Origin: Cryomorphaceae bacterium BACL29 MAG-121220-bin8
GTDB taxonomy: Bacteria > Bacteroidota > Bacteroidia > Flavobacteriales > Flavobacteriaceae
Assembly (NCBI GenBank): GCA_905181705.1
Contig: CAJIYP010000003.1
Location: forward strand, 558,001-622,000
Reading direction: 5' to 3'
Length of the DNA: 64,000 nucleotides
A program made the position numbers and the translations under genes. The notes beneath the pieces are model-generated. The model saw nothing but the letters and a program-made list of their open reading frames with translations, did not search any database and was not told the DNA's origin. Within the stretch, counting starts at the first letter, position 1. Each line of letters begins with the position of its first letter. Positions 45,604 to 53,454 of the stretch are shown here, in pieces.

Positions 45604-45628
45604 AAAACCTTCAACAAATGAAGGTTTT
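45604..45628 (-). terminator. Rho-independent terminator after the NTF2-like lipoprotein gene
   Basis: On the minus strand AAAACCTTC, loop ATTTGTT, GAAGGTTTT, followed by TCTTTTCTTTT. It lies 25 bases after the stop at 45653. Confidence 0.85.
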
Positions 45629-45652
45629 CCAATACAATCAGTTAGTTTGTTT

Positions 45653-46153
45653 TTATTCTTCTACAACTGGTTCTTCGACTTGCAGTGATGCAACAAATCC
45701 AGAAGCATCAAAATAATCACCACCTGAAATTATAAGACCATCTTTGAAATCCCATGTATGGTATGAACTCAATTCCCAACTTTTACCAGTTGCAGAATGA
45801 ACCCCTGTCCAATTTCCATAAACCCTTACACTTCCGTCTTGAACACCAGTTTCGGCTAAAACACCAGGTAAATAATCATTATTTGGTGTGAAAACAACAT
45901 CTTCCATTTCATCTTGCCATCCTTTTAAGTATGTTCCGTATTCTTCTTTACCTACTGGCTTTGAACCATAAAAAGCAGGTTGCCATTCGATATCTTCATG
46001 GGCCATATCTAACTGAGCTTGGTGATCAGCTTCAGAGCCTTGAAGTTCTAATTGTTTTTTAACGGTTTCAACATTTGAAGCAAAGTCCGGGTGAGCTCCT
46101 TGTGAACAAGAAATAAAAATGCTTATTAAAGCAATAAATAATAATTTTTTCAT
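45653..46153 (-). CDS. NTF2/SnoaL-like lipoprotein
   Basis: A 166-residue protein with a lipoprotein signal (LLFIALISIFISCSQG). The mature part has the cone-like NTF2 pattern: HEDIEWQPAFYGSKPVGKEE, GTYLKGWQDEMEDVVFTPNN, YGNWTGVHSATGKSWELSSY, and HTWDFKDGLIISGGDYFDAS, where the WDFKDGLI..gdYfD end is the SnoaL/NTF2 hallmark. The function is unknown; such domains bind or modify small molecules. Monocistronic, with its own terminator and a short upstream region shared with the divergent flavoprotein gene. Confidence 0.8.
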   Translation of the reverse strand: MKKLLFIALISIFISCSQGAHPDFASNVETVKKQLELQGSEADHQAQLDMAHEDIEWQPAFYGSKPVGKEEYGTYLKGWQDEMEDVVFTPNNDYLPGVLAETGVQDGSVRVYGNWTGVHSATGKSWELSSYHTWDFKDGLIISGGDYFDASGFVASLQVEEPVVEE

Positions 46154-46265
46154 AATTTTTTTTAAGTTAAATACTAAAATACATAAAACGTTGTAAATGA
46201 TGTGAATAATAATTAAAATGTGTTATATATTTTACTTTGTTAGTGTTACTTTTGAATTAATTAAA

Positions 46266-47480
46266 ATGATCCATAAAGATGTAATTATTATTGGTGGAGG
46301 AGCAGCTGGATTTTTTGCGGCAATAAATATTGCAATAAATAATTCTAAAATAAAAATACTAATCCTAGAAAGAGGAAAAGAAGGTCTACAAAAAGTGAAA
46401 ATTTCTGGTGGCGGAAGATGTAATGTTACCCATGCTGAATTTATACCCTCAGATTTGTGTTCTAATTACCCAAGAGGAAATAAAGAATTACTCGGCCCTT
46501 TCCACAAATTCATGACTACCGATACTATGAAATGGTTTGAAGAAAGAGGAGTTGAAATGAAAACAGAAAAAGATGGACGAATTTTTCCAGTCTCTAATAA
46601 TTCACAAACAATAATAGATTGTTTTTTAGATGAAGTCCACTCAAAAAAAATTGAAGTGTTTTACAACCATTCTGTTAAATCCCTAAAAAAAAATGATAAA
46701 TCCTGGATTTTAAATACTCAAGAAGAAACTTTTAGCGCAAATAAAATTTTAGTATCAACAGGAAGTAATAGAAATATGTGGAACATGCTTAAGGGATTAA
46801 ATCACACTATTATTGAACCCGTTCCTTCTCTTTTTAGTTTTAACATTGATGACAAAAGGATTAGTTCTATTCCAGGTATTGCAATTAATGATGTCGAAAT
46901 TAAAGTAATTAACTCTAAAATAAGTTCTCAGGGTCCTTTACTAATTACTCACAAGGGTTTAAGCGCTCCCTCAATTTTAAAGCTTTCGGCTTTTGGAGCG
47001 TTAGAGTTTGCTTCGTTAGGGTACAAGTTCAGTATTTCTGTGAATTTTTTAAAAATTTCTTATTTGGAGTGTTTAGGGAAATTAAAAACTTTTAAAAATA
47101 ATTTAAGTAAAAAAAGGATTATTAAGTTCTCTCCTTTTGGCATACCTACAAGATTGTGGAAAGAATTAGCTGTCTATTCAAAAATTAAAGAAGAAAAAAT
47201 ATGGGCAGAATTAAATAATGAAGAACTTAAATCTTTGGCGACGGAGCTTACTAGTTCGGTTTTTAATGTTTCTGGAAAAAGTACTTTTAAGGAGGAATTT
47301 GTGACAGCTGGGGGAGTGGCTTTAACTGAAATAAATTTCAAAACATTTGAAAGCAAAATCCATAAAAATTTATTTTTTGCAGGTGAAATATTGAATATAG
47401 ATGCTGTTACAGGTGGCTTTAATTTTCAAAATGCATGGACAGGTGCGTTTATTGCTTCAGAGGCCATTTCGTCCAATTAG
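46266..47480 (+). CDS. HI0933/YhiN-type NAD(P)/FAD-dependent oxidoreductase
   Basis: About 404 residues from the ATG at 46266 (MIHKDVIIIGGGAAGFFAAI), chosen because the dinucleotide motif GGGAAG should lie within the first 15 residues; an ATG 48 bases upstream adds a hydrophobic extension that is unlikely. Further family motifs: KVKISGGGRCNVTHAEFIPS, FTVPxS-like GRIFPVSNNSQTI, and the C-terminal GEILNIDAVTGGFNFQNAWT. These flavoproteins are often annotated as BaiN-like reductases, but their physiological reaction is unknown. The length is normal. Confidence 0.92.
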   Translation: MIHKDVIIIGGGAAGFFAAINIAINNSKIKILILERGKEGLQKVKISGGGRCNVTHAEFIPSDLCSNYPRGNKELLGPFHKFMTTDTMKWFEERGVEMKTEKDGRIFPVSNNSQTIIDCFLDEVHSKKIEVFYNHSVKSLKKNDKSWILNTQEETFSANKILVSTGSNRNMWNMLKGLNHTIIEPVPSLFSFNIDDKRISSIPGIAINDVEIKVINSKISSQGPLLITHKGLSAPSILKLSAFGALEFASLGYKFSISVNFLKISYLECLGKLKTFKNNLSKKRIIKFSPFGIPTRLWKELAVYSKIKEEKIWAELNNEELKSLATELTSSVFNVSGKSTFKEEFVTAGGVALTEINFKTFESKIHKNLFFAGEILNIDAVTGGFNFQNAWTGAFIASEAISSN

Positions 47481-47497
47481 TAAAGTATCACTTGTTT

Positions 47498-47680
47498 TTA
47501 TTGCTCTAAAGAAATAACTGAAAATGATTGTACAAAAGAGTTTTCAACTGTTAAGTTAAATTCAAGGGGATTGCAACATATCTCACAATCTTCAATAAAA
47601 TTTTGATTATTAATCGACGGATCAATCATTTTTAATTGACTCTCCCAACAGTGCGGGCATTCAAAATAATGTTCTATCAT
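47498..47680 (-). CDS. CPXCG-motif zinc-binding small protein
   Basis: A 60-residue protein with the double Cys pairs of the CPXCG family: HYFECPHCWESQ and FIEDCEICCNPLEF. A zinc ribbon or knuckle is expected. The function is unknown; it may bind nucleic acid or protein. The ATG overlaps the stop of the preceding Lys-rich small gene by 4 bases, so the two form a coupled operon. Confidence 0.88.
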   Translation of the reverse strand: MIEHYFECPHCWESQLKMIDPSINNQNFIEDCEICCNPLEFNLTVENSFVQSFSVISLEQ

Positions 47681-47805
47681 TTTTTCTTTCTTCTATTGGC
47701 ATTTTTATCTCCTTTAGTTTGGGGCTTTTTATACTTTTTAGCAATCTTAAACTTATAAGACCCTCCTAAATTCTTTTTATTATTTTTTGATTTTTTTTCT
47801 TCCAT
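47677..47805 (-). CDS. Very basic 42-residue protein
   Basis: The product reads MEEKKSKNNKKNLGGSYKFK, IAKKYKKPQTKGDKNANR, then RKKK. About half of the residues are Lys or Arg and there is no hydrophobic core, as in small ribosome- or nucleic-acid-associated proteins. I do not recognise the family. It overlaps the CPXCG gene by 4 bases (ATGA), which supports expression. It is divergent from nothing: the next gene on the same strand, the TonB-domain gene, ends upstream of it by 22 bases. Confidence 0.65.
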   Translation of the reverse strand: MEEKKSKNNKKNLGGSYKFKIAKKYKKPQTKGDKNANRRKKK

Positions 47806-47827
47806 GCAAAATTTAGTCTAACTTGTT

Positions 47828-48274
47828 TTAATTAAGTCTAAAGGTAATAGGAATACTAAAAGGAACTCTTACAGGTTTACCCTTTTGAGTTCCAGGCTTC
47901 ATTTTGGGAAGCTTAGCGATTATTATTTTAGCTGCTTGTTCTAATAAATGGTGAGGGCCTCTTGCCCTAATGTCATCAATATTACCATCATTTTCAATCA
48001 TGAATTGAATAAAAACCCTTCCTTGAATTCCGTTTTTTTGAGCAAAATCAGGATATCTAAAATTTTGAGCAATATGCTGATTCATTTTTTCTTGAAAGCA
48101 TTGTCTTCTTTGTGATTTTTCGACTGTTTCACATCCAGGAAATATAGGTACTTCATCAATTATAGCAAATGAGATGTGTTTTTCATCTTTTGGTTCATCG
48201 ACTGTTTTTTCTATAAAATTTTGCGCTGATGATATGAGGGGAATAAAAAGTAATAGTGAAATTATTTTTTTCAT
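47828..48274 (-). CDS. Secreted stand-alone TonB C-terminal domain protein
   Basis: A 148-residue protein with a cleavable-looking signal (KKIISLLLFIPLISSAQ) in place of a membrane anchor. The rest is a TonB C-terminal domain: EVPIFPGCETVEKSQRRQCF, NFRYPDFAQKNGIQGRVFIQ and RVPFSIPITFRLN. It is strikingly similar, over about 105 residues, to the C-terminal half of the tonB product encoded at 4643, including FPGCE..KSQRR.CFQEK. The absence of an anchor and proline linker means it cannot transduce energy by the usual route. Probably a gene duplication product in another role. Confidence 0.88.
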   Translation of the reverse strand: MKKIISLLLFIPLISSAQNFIEKTVDEPKDEKHISFAIIDEVPIFPGCETVEKSQRRQCFQEKMNQHIAQNFRYPDFAQKNGIQGRVFIQFMIENDGNIDDIRARGPHHLLEQAAKIIIAKLPKMKPGTQKGKPVRVPFSIPITFRLN

Positions 48275-48416
48275 TTTATTAAGATACTTAAAACATTCTA
48301 AATAGTATGATGATTTTAGGCGATTAATATTATCCCTAAAAGATGAGTAAATGTTTGTTGCATTCTTTTCTGTAAAATCTAAAATTTGATAAGTTAAGAA
48401 TCATTATATTTAGATA

Positions 48417-48797
48417 ATGAAAAAGTTATTATTGTTTTGTTTTCTTTTATTTGCTTGCAGTGACGATTATGATAAGCTTTTTGAAATAAAACCTTCACTG
48501 ATTGTAGTAAACAAAGATTCAGAGTATCCCATTATTGAAATTAAACTGGACGGATATGAATTTAAAGGTTTTAAGATTGCTAAAGGAAGTTCTAGAACCT
48601 TTCAGCTTTCAGATGGAATTTCTGATTTGATAAATGTAAATATTAACATTAAGATAGATTGTTCCGCTGATGGATCGTCCGATTTAATTAAATCTAAAAC
48701 TGTAGATTTCTCACTTGGAAACCCAACAATTACGATAAAGGACAGCAAGCCTGATGACGCTAATCCAATGAATTGTGATAATGCTATTATTGAGTAG
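48417..48797 (+). CDS. Hypothetical lipoprotein, 126 residues
   Basis: A lipoprotein signal (KKLLLFCFLLFACSDD) precedes a mature part with alternating hydrophobic strands (PSLIVVNKDSEYPIIEIKLD, YEFKGFKIAKGSSRTF) and two Cys (IDCSADGSS, PMNCDNAI). It looks like a small beta-sandwich. No family is recognised. It stands between two minus-strand genes with its own upstream region. Confidence 0.7.
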   Translation: MKKLLLFCFLLFACSDDYDKLFEIKPSLIVVNKDSEYPIIEIKLDGYEFKGFKIAKGSSRTFQLSDGISDLINVNINIKIDCSADGSSDLIKSKTVDFSLGNPTITIKDSKPDDANPMNCDNAIIE

Positions 48798-48827
48798 TGC
48801 CACCCTCTTTTGTGAAAACTTCTTTTT

Positions 48828-49106
48828 TTAAAAGCTTCGTAAATACTTTATATCTACATAAAAAGTGCCGAAAGGAATTATAGAAGCTAGTGATATGACT
48901 AACGTAGTTTTTAAATTCCATTTCATTTTTTTTTGAATCAATATTAACAACAGTATGTAGCCAATAAATAAAATACCATGAGGCATTCCAAGAATTTTTA
49001 CATATAACTCATTTCCTTGAAAATATTTAATTGGTACTGCAATAAAAAGAAGTAATAAATATGAAACCCCCTCTAAAAAACTAATGAGCCTGAAAGCTTT
49101 TTTCAT
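48828..49106 (-). CDS. DUF3817 family small membrane protein
   Basis: A 92-residue protein with the DUF3817 pattern: FRLISFLEGVSYLLLLFIAV followed by PIKYF, LGMPHGILFIGYILLLILIQ and the C-terminal SLASIIPFGTFYVDIKYL. Three membrane spans. The function is unknown; in other bacteria the family sits beside MFS transporters. It follows the 63-residue membrane-protein gene by 14 bases on the same strand. Confidence 0.87.
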   Translation of the reverse strand: MKKAFRLISFLEGVSYLLLLFIAVPIKYFQGNELYVKILGMPHGILFIGYILLLILIQKKMKWNLKTTLVISLASIIPFGTFYVDIKYLRSF

Positions 49107-49120
49107 AATTATAAGTTTAG

Positions 49121-49312
49121 TTAATCTTTTTTTGTTTTTTTTAAGTCTTTAAATAAATCCGGGACATCTTTCCAAAGATGCCTGTATTGTAGGGCGTACA
49201 AATAGCCCAAAACAATTACTCCGAAAAAAAGCAGGAGAGGTTTCCAAGAATCAGTTAACCATGCAATTAATAGACCAAATATAATTATTACAATTACGTT
49301 TGTTTTTTTCAT
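49121..49312 (-). CDS. Small membrane protein, 63 residues
   Basis: MKKTNVIVIIIFGLLIAWLT and KPLLLFFGVIVLGYLYALQY form two helices; the tail RHLWKDVPDLFKDLKKTKKD is basic. Probably an integral inner-membrane protein. Unknown family. It is the first gene of a two-gene operon with the DUF3817 gene. Confidence 0.65.
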   Translation of the reverse strand: MKKTNVIVIIIFGLLIAWLTDSWKPLLLFFGVIVLGYLYALQYRHLWKDVPDLFKDLKKTKKD

Positions 49313-49390
49313 AACAACAGTTTTTTATAACATAAATATAATAATTATACAATCCTTTACAGATAAATGGGTGTTTGCTTTATTAAAATG

Positions 49391-49420
49391 AAAAGCCCCC
49401 TATATTAAGGGGGCTTTATC
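49391..49420 (-). terminator. Bidirectional Rho-independent terminator
   Basis: AAAAGCCCCCT, loop ATATTA, AGGGGGCTTT; on the minus strand it is followed by TCATTTTAAT, so it ends the small gene whose stop is at 49461. Confidence 0.85.
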
Positions 49421-49460
49421 AGAATGTGAGGTGAACAGATGTTTTTCTTTTATAAAATCT

Positions 49461-49598
49461 TTAAATACTCATAAATCTTCGGTTACCAGCCCATGCAACT
49501 CTTTTGGAACGCCCTAAATATGATTTTCCTTCTATTCTACTGTTAAATTCATTTCTTATTGAATTAAGTTGAGCGTTACCGTTATCTTGTGTTTTCAT
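49461..49598 (-). CDS. Small hypothetical protein, 45 residues
   Basis: From the ATG at 49598 the product reads MKTQDNGNAQLNSIRNEFNS, then RIEGKSYLGRSKRVAWAGNR and RFMSI. An upstream in-frame ATG at 49691 would add a 31-residue stretch of poor coding character, so the internal start is preferred. It is basic, without hydrophobic stretches. The strong terminator 40 bases downstream supports a real transcript. Unknown family. Confidence 0.55.
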   Translation of the reverse strand: MKTQDNGNAQLNSIRNEFNSRIEGKSYLGRSKRVAWAGNRRFMSI

Positions 49599-49691
49599 TA
49601 ATTTATTATTTTTAAAATCGGGCAAATTTATATTAAAAATTGATACGATTTGATTTTTTTTTGTAAAATTTAAAAAACATATTTTTTCCAT

Positions 49692-49907
49692 TCAATATTT
49701 TCAGCATTACAGCTTTATAAGAACTATAATTTTACAAATTTTTATAATTACAAACTACTTTGTACACTTATTTACAAATAACATTAAGGTTAAGAAAAAG
49801 AAGAAAGAAAAATCATACTCTACAAGATTATTTATTATAAAAAATGGGCATTATATTAAGTTAAGAAATATGGCTAAGTCTATCTTCATTAGTCTACCTT
49901 ACGAATT
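49692..49907 (+). other. AT-rich intergenic stretch, no gene found
   Basis: With the downstream stretch to 50096 this is a 400-bp gap whose only supported content is the tiny membrane peptide gene at 49908. No clear repeat, promoter or RNA was seen in it. Confidence 0.4.
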
Positions 49908-49985
49908 ATGGAAAAATTTATAAAAAAGTATTGGGTTTCAATTTTACTTGTATTTATCATGTACATACTTATTACTGTTTTTTAA
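49908..49985 (+). CDS. Tiny single-span membrane peptide, 25 residues
   Basis: The product is MEKFIKKYWVSILLVFIMYI plus LITVF: a basic head with KKYW and one membrane helix. It resembles the peptide at 62817 (MYKKYWWYIVLVIIIYIII), with the same K-K-Y-W before a helix. On its own it could be chance, but the paralogue in the same accessory region supports it. Confidence 0.4.
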   Translation: MEKFIKKYWVSILLVFIMYILITVF

Positions 49986-50096
49986 TAACTATTAACACAA
50001 CACTTAAATAGATTTGTATTTGAATTGATAAAAAAATTATGGCTTTCCTTTTACTAGTTTTTAGCAGTATAATTTTAAAAACATTATATTTAAATT

Positions 50097-50905
50097 ATGA
50101 AAAGGTTATTGTTTTTTTTAATTATTTCTGTATTCATTTCATGTGGAGATAGTGAATCTAATGACCAGGACTCTAATTCCTCTGATTCAAATAATGATTT
50201 TCCAAATTATGTTGATTCAAATAATTTAAGAATTTTTGCAAGAAAAGGAGTTTCAACAACATTTTTAAATAATGTAGCGATAGCATACGATGAAATGCTT
50301 AAAGAAAATTCTAACATTGATCAAACAATAAAATCAAAATATTTAACAACAAGCAAGGATAAATATGTTTATCAAAGAGTTGGAGTCGATGGCATGGCTA
50401 ACGACCCTAATTTTGATAGTGGGACACCTCCAAAGCCTTATGGGGATAATGCAACAGATTATATTTGGGAAATGAATAGTGGTGGAGCAGATCAAATTGG
50501 AGAAGTAATAGAACATCTTTTACATACTGTAACCACAGTTGTTTTATATTTATCATATGCAGATTGGGATTATAAAAATTCGTCATCACCACTATATTTG
50601 GCAATGAGAGAGGCCATTGACAAGAATATTTATGATATTTCCGTTATTCAGATTTGATTAATGATGAAGCTTATGAAAAAATTATAACTCAAGAATACGC
50701 TTATTGGTTAATTCTTGCTGAATGGGATTATTATGTCACAGCTGGGAAAAAAGAAAATGGCATCACAGGAAATGGTGAATTTACTATTGGCACCCCTTTA
50801 GAAATTGAATCTCAATTACCCTTAGGCCATAAACTATACAAGAATTATGTAGAAAAAATTTTTTCAATTCCTAATAAGGCGAATATGGTATCCTTATTTC
50901 CGTAA
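50097..50905 (+). pseudogene. Lipoprotein of about 268 residues split by one frameshift
   Basis: The first part, 50097-50657, starts with a lipoprotein signal (RLLFFLIISVFISCGD) and contains FDSGTPPKPYGDNATDYIWE, DQIGEVIEHLLHTVTTVVLY and LAMREAIDKNIYDIS. It then runs into a stop in a non-homologous tail. The second part, in another frame from about 50642 to 50905, continues RYSDLINDEAYEKIITQEYA, YWLILAEWDYYVTAGKKENG and PLGHKLYKNYVEKIFSI. One missing base near 50640 joins them smoothly (IYDIS-RYSDL). The family is an uncharacterised marine one; EHLLHT suggests a metal site. Sequencing error or recent mutation. Confidence 0.75.
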
Positions 50906-50923
50906 ATAAAATTATTATAAAAG

Positions 50924-51316
50924 TTACCGGTTAAATGCTTTTCTTATCTCATCCGTTATTCTATTGGGTTTATTTGTTTTAGCATTAATTAAACACCATA
51001 TAGTTTTAGATTTAACAAGCAATTTGTCATTATTCCTGTTATAAATTTCTACTATTCTATTAGATCTAATTCCTTCCGTTTTTTCAATATATGTCTTAAT
51101 CATAATTTTATCATTTAATAATGCCGGATTTAGGTATTTTATTTGATGTTCTAATAAAACCCAATAATAATTTTTGATTATTTCATTTGAAACAAGACTT
51201 TTCCAGTGCTCTTTTGCAATTTCTTGTACCCAATGAATATATATAACATTATTTACATGATTTAAATCATCTAAGTCATTTTTAGAAACAGTAATTTCTT
51301 TTTCTAAAGTCTTCAT
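50924..51316 (-). CDS. Acyl-CoA thioesterase, 4HBT hotdog fold
   Basis: A 130-residue single hotdog domain. The active-site block VSKNDLDDLNHVNNVIYIHW has the DxxxHVNNxxY pattern of 4-hydroxybenzoyl-CoA thioesterase-like (YbgC/FatA-type) enzymes. The rest fits: YYWVLLEHQIKYLNPALLND and GIRSNRIVEIYNRNNDKLLV. It probably hydrolyses acyl-CoA or acyl-ACP. A short fragment of the dispersed repeat lies about 50 bases upstream (51361-51392). Confidence 0.88.
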   Translation of the reverse strand: MKTLEKEITVSKNDLDDLNHVNNVIYIHWVQEIAKEHWKSLVSNEIIKNYYWVLLEHQIKYLNPALLNDKIMIKTYIEKTEGIRSNRIVEIYNRNNDKLLVKSKTIWCLINAKTNKPNRITDEIRKAFNR

Positions 51317-51360
51317 TTAGCTAAAATAAATATAATAATTCTCCTTCAAAATATAATTTA

Positions 51361-51392
51361 CAAAATTAAAAGAAGAAGATAAACTTATGGTT
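51361..51392. repeat. Partial copy (A) of the dispersed 60-bp repeat
   Basis: Contains AAATTAAAAGAAGAAGATAA followed by ACTTATGGTTT, matching the distal half of the better copies at 58641 and 62421. Weak: only about 30 bases align. Confidence 0.4.
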
Positions 51393-51600
51393 TGTAGAAA
51401 TCCGGGTAGTCCTTGAAGGATAAAAGACACGATTAATAAATCAAGATATGATATAGAAAGTTCAGAAACTATTCGACATTTAATGTTTTTTCTACCAAGA
51501 TTTTGGATTTCAATTTTTTATTTTTTTCAACTAAAATGATTTTGAAATAAATCTGAATTCATTAATAAAAAAATATTAAATTCGCGATTGATTTATAATT

Positions 51601-52005
51601 ATGAATATAAAAGTTATTAGTTCAGACCATTTAGGAATTTATGCAAACGTTGCATGCATGCTACATTGTCTTGCTACTCCGTTTCTTTTTATATCTCAAT
51701 CCGAATTTTCTACACTAAGTCACGAAATCCCATTTTTTTGGCAATCAATTAATTACTTGCTTTTAATAATTTCCTTTGCTGCTATATTTCGTTCAGTACA
51801 AAATTCTACTAATTTATATATTAAGATATTTTTAATCACTGCTTGGTTTTTTCTTAGTTTTTTTATTATAAATGAAGGTCTAGAAGCCTATCATATTCCA
51901 GAGCTTTTTACATACTCAGCCGCTATTACTTTATCTGCTTTACACATTTATAATTTAAAATATTGTACTTGTAAAGATGATGAATGCTGTGTTCACAAAG
52001 TTTAA
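51601..52005 (+). CDS. MerC-like membrane protein
   Basis: A 134-residue protein with four membrane spans. The first holds the conserved CMLHCLATPFLF (C-x-x-H-C metal pair of the MerC family). The C-terminal tail is Cys-rich (YCTCKDDECCVHKV). MerC proteins import mercuric ions in resistance operons, but chromosomal homologues in flavobacteria stand alone; no mer genes are nearby, so a mercury role is not claimed. Possibly zinc or another thiophilic metal. Upstream about 285 bases are non-coding. Confidence 0.87.
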   Translation: MNIKVISSDHLGIYANVACMLHCLATPFLFISQSEFSTLSHEIPFFWQSINYLLLIISFAAIFRSVQNSTNLYIKIFLITAWFFLSFFIINEGLEAYHIPELFTYSAAITLSALHIYNLKYCTCKDDECCVHKV

Positions 52006-52180
52006 ATATTTGCTTACAATAATTACTCTTAATTTATAAATGACTGTGTGTTTGTATATTAAACATTTTTAATAAGGATATGCTTTGGTTTAGGTTTTGT
52101 GTTTTTTATAGTAATTTTTTAAACATAGCTAAGTGCTTATTCAGATACAATTAACATCGTTTAGTAAAAAATATTTTTAA

Positions 52181-52837
52181 ATGCTAAAAGCTATTTTATT
52201 CGATATGGACGGGGTAATTGTTGATAGTGAACCACTTCATAAAAAAGCATACTACAAGATGTTTAAGGAGGTTAACATTGAAGTTCCTGAGACACTATTT
52301 GAATCATTTACAGGCCAGTCCACTTTAAAGATATGTCAAACGCTTTGTAAGCACTTTAGATTAACCCAACCTCCAAAAGAACTAGTTTACTTAAAAAGAA
52401 AGCATTTTAAACATATCTTTGAAAATGATATTAATTTTCATTTAATTGATGGTGTTTTAGACCTGATAAAAGATTATACCAAAAACGGTTTAAAACTAGT
52501 ATTGGCATCATCTGCTTCAATGACTACAATCAATAGAGTTTTCAATAAATTTAAATTAGAAAAGTATTTTTTTGCCAAACTTAGTGGTGCTGATTTAAAA
52601 GCATCCAAACCACATCCTGAAATTTTTATAAAAGCAGCTAATATTACAGGATGTGAAAAAACTGAATGCTTAGTAATTGAAGACTCTACAAATGGAGTAA
52701 AAGCTGCAAATAGTGCAGGAATATTCTGTGTCGGTTTTGACAGTCACAACTCAAAAAACCAAGACTATAGTAAGGCAGATCTAGTTATTAAAAATTTTAA
52801 TCAAATTTACTTCAATAAAATAAAAACACTTTTTTAA
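52181..52837 (+). CDS. HAD-family hydrolase (beta-phosphoglucomutase-like)
   Basis: A 218-residue Rossmannoid hydrolase with all four HAD motifs: AILFDMDGVIVDSEPLHKKA (DxD), LVLASSASMTTI (Ser), KASKPHPEIFIKAA (Lys) and CLVIEDSTNGVKAANSAGIF (acidic pair). The alpha-helical cap (YKMFKEVNIEVPETLFESFT) is of the beta-PGM/phosphatase type. It is probably a sugar- or nucleotide-phosphate phosphatase; no substrate can be assigned. The catalytic set is intact. Confidence 0.92.
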   Translation: MLKAILFDMDGVIVDSEPLHKKAYYKMFKEVNIEVPETLFESFTGQSTLKICQTLCKHFRLTQPPKELVYLKRKHFKHIFENDINFHLIDGVLDLIKDYTKNGLKLVLASSASMTTINRVFNKFKLEKYFFAKLSGADLKASKPHPEIFIKAANITGCEKTECLVIEDSTNGVKAANSAGIFCVGFDSHNSKNQDYSKADLVIKNFNQIYFNKIKTLF

Positions 52838-52906
52838 TTTCAAGAACCTTTGGTGGATAAAAAGACTTAGATAAGTGTAATCTGGATTATATTTTGTAAA
52901 ATTGAT

Positions 52907-53347
52907 ATGAATATATTTTTAATAATGATTAACTGGAAATGTAAACATACATGGAAAAGAGCAAGGGTAAATACTTTATGGTGTTTGTTGGGTTGTTCAA
53001 TTGGAGATTTTGGAACCATACTTTATTTTCAAAATACACAGCATGATTGGAGTACTTTAGAAATAATGATTTTAGCTATCATTAATGGATTAATAACATC
53101 AGTTGTTTTGGAAACATTAATACTTATAAAACAAATGGATCTTAAAACAGCTCTTAAAACTGCTCTAGGGATGAGTTTTATTTCAATGCTAGGGATGGAG
53201 ATGTCAATGAATATAACTGATGTCTTATTGACTGGAGGCGCAACAATAACCTGGTGGGCAACACCAATAATGCTGTTTGCAGGCTTTATAACACCACTAC
53301 CATATAATTATTGGAGATTAAAAAAATATAATATAAGCTGTCACTAA
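52907..53347 (+). CDS. DUF4396-like membrane protein
   Basis: A 146-residue protein with four spans. TWKRARVNTLWCLLGCSIGD starts the DUF4396 core (W..A..NTL.CL.GCsIGDfG). LKTALKTALGMSFISMLGME and MSMNITDVLLTGGATITWWA then match the second half, and the end is PIMLFAGFITPLPYNYWRLK. The function is unknown; the family often accompanies metal-transport genes. A later in-frame ATG at 52925 (MINWKCKHTWK) is an alternative start. Confidence 0.85.
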   Translation: MNIFLIMINWKCKHTWKRARVNTLWCLLGCSIGDFGTILYFQNTQHDWSTLEIMILAIINGLITSVVLETLILIKQMDLKTALKTALGMSFISMLGMEMSMNITDVLLTGGATITWWATPIMLFAGFITPLPYNYWRLKKYNISCH

Positions 53348-53454
53348 CACGAAATAAATAGTAAATAAAATTCATCGTTTTTAAAAACATTAAACTAAAC
53401 TTTTATTGTAATTTTCAGTTAATATATTATTAATCTTTTTTTTTAAATATTGGA

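Noticed and set aside
51420-51470. Slightly GC-richer patch that might be part of a tRNA or structured RNA
   Set aside because: No cloverleaf, T-loop or known RNA motif could be drawn; it is too short and flanked by AT-rich sequence.
51601-52005. Mercury resistance operon
   Set aside because: Only a MerC-like gene is present; merA, merT, merP and merR are absent.
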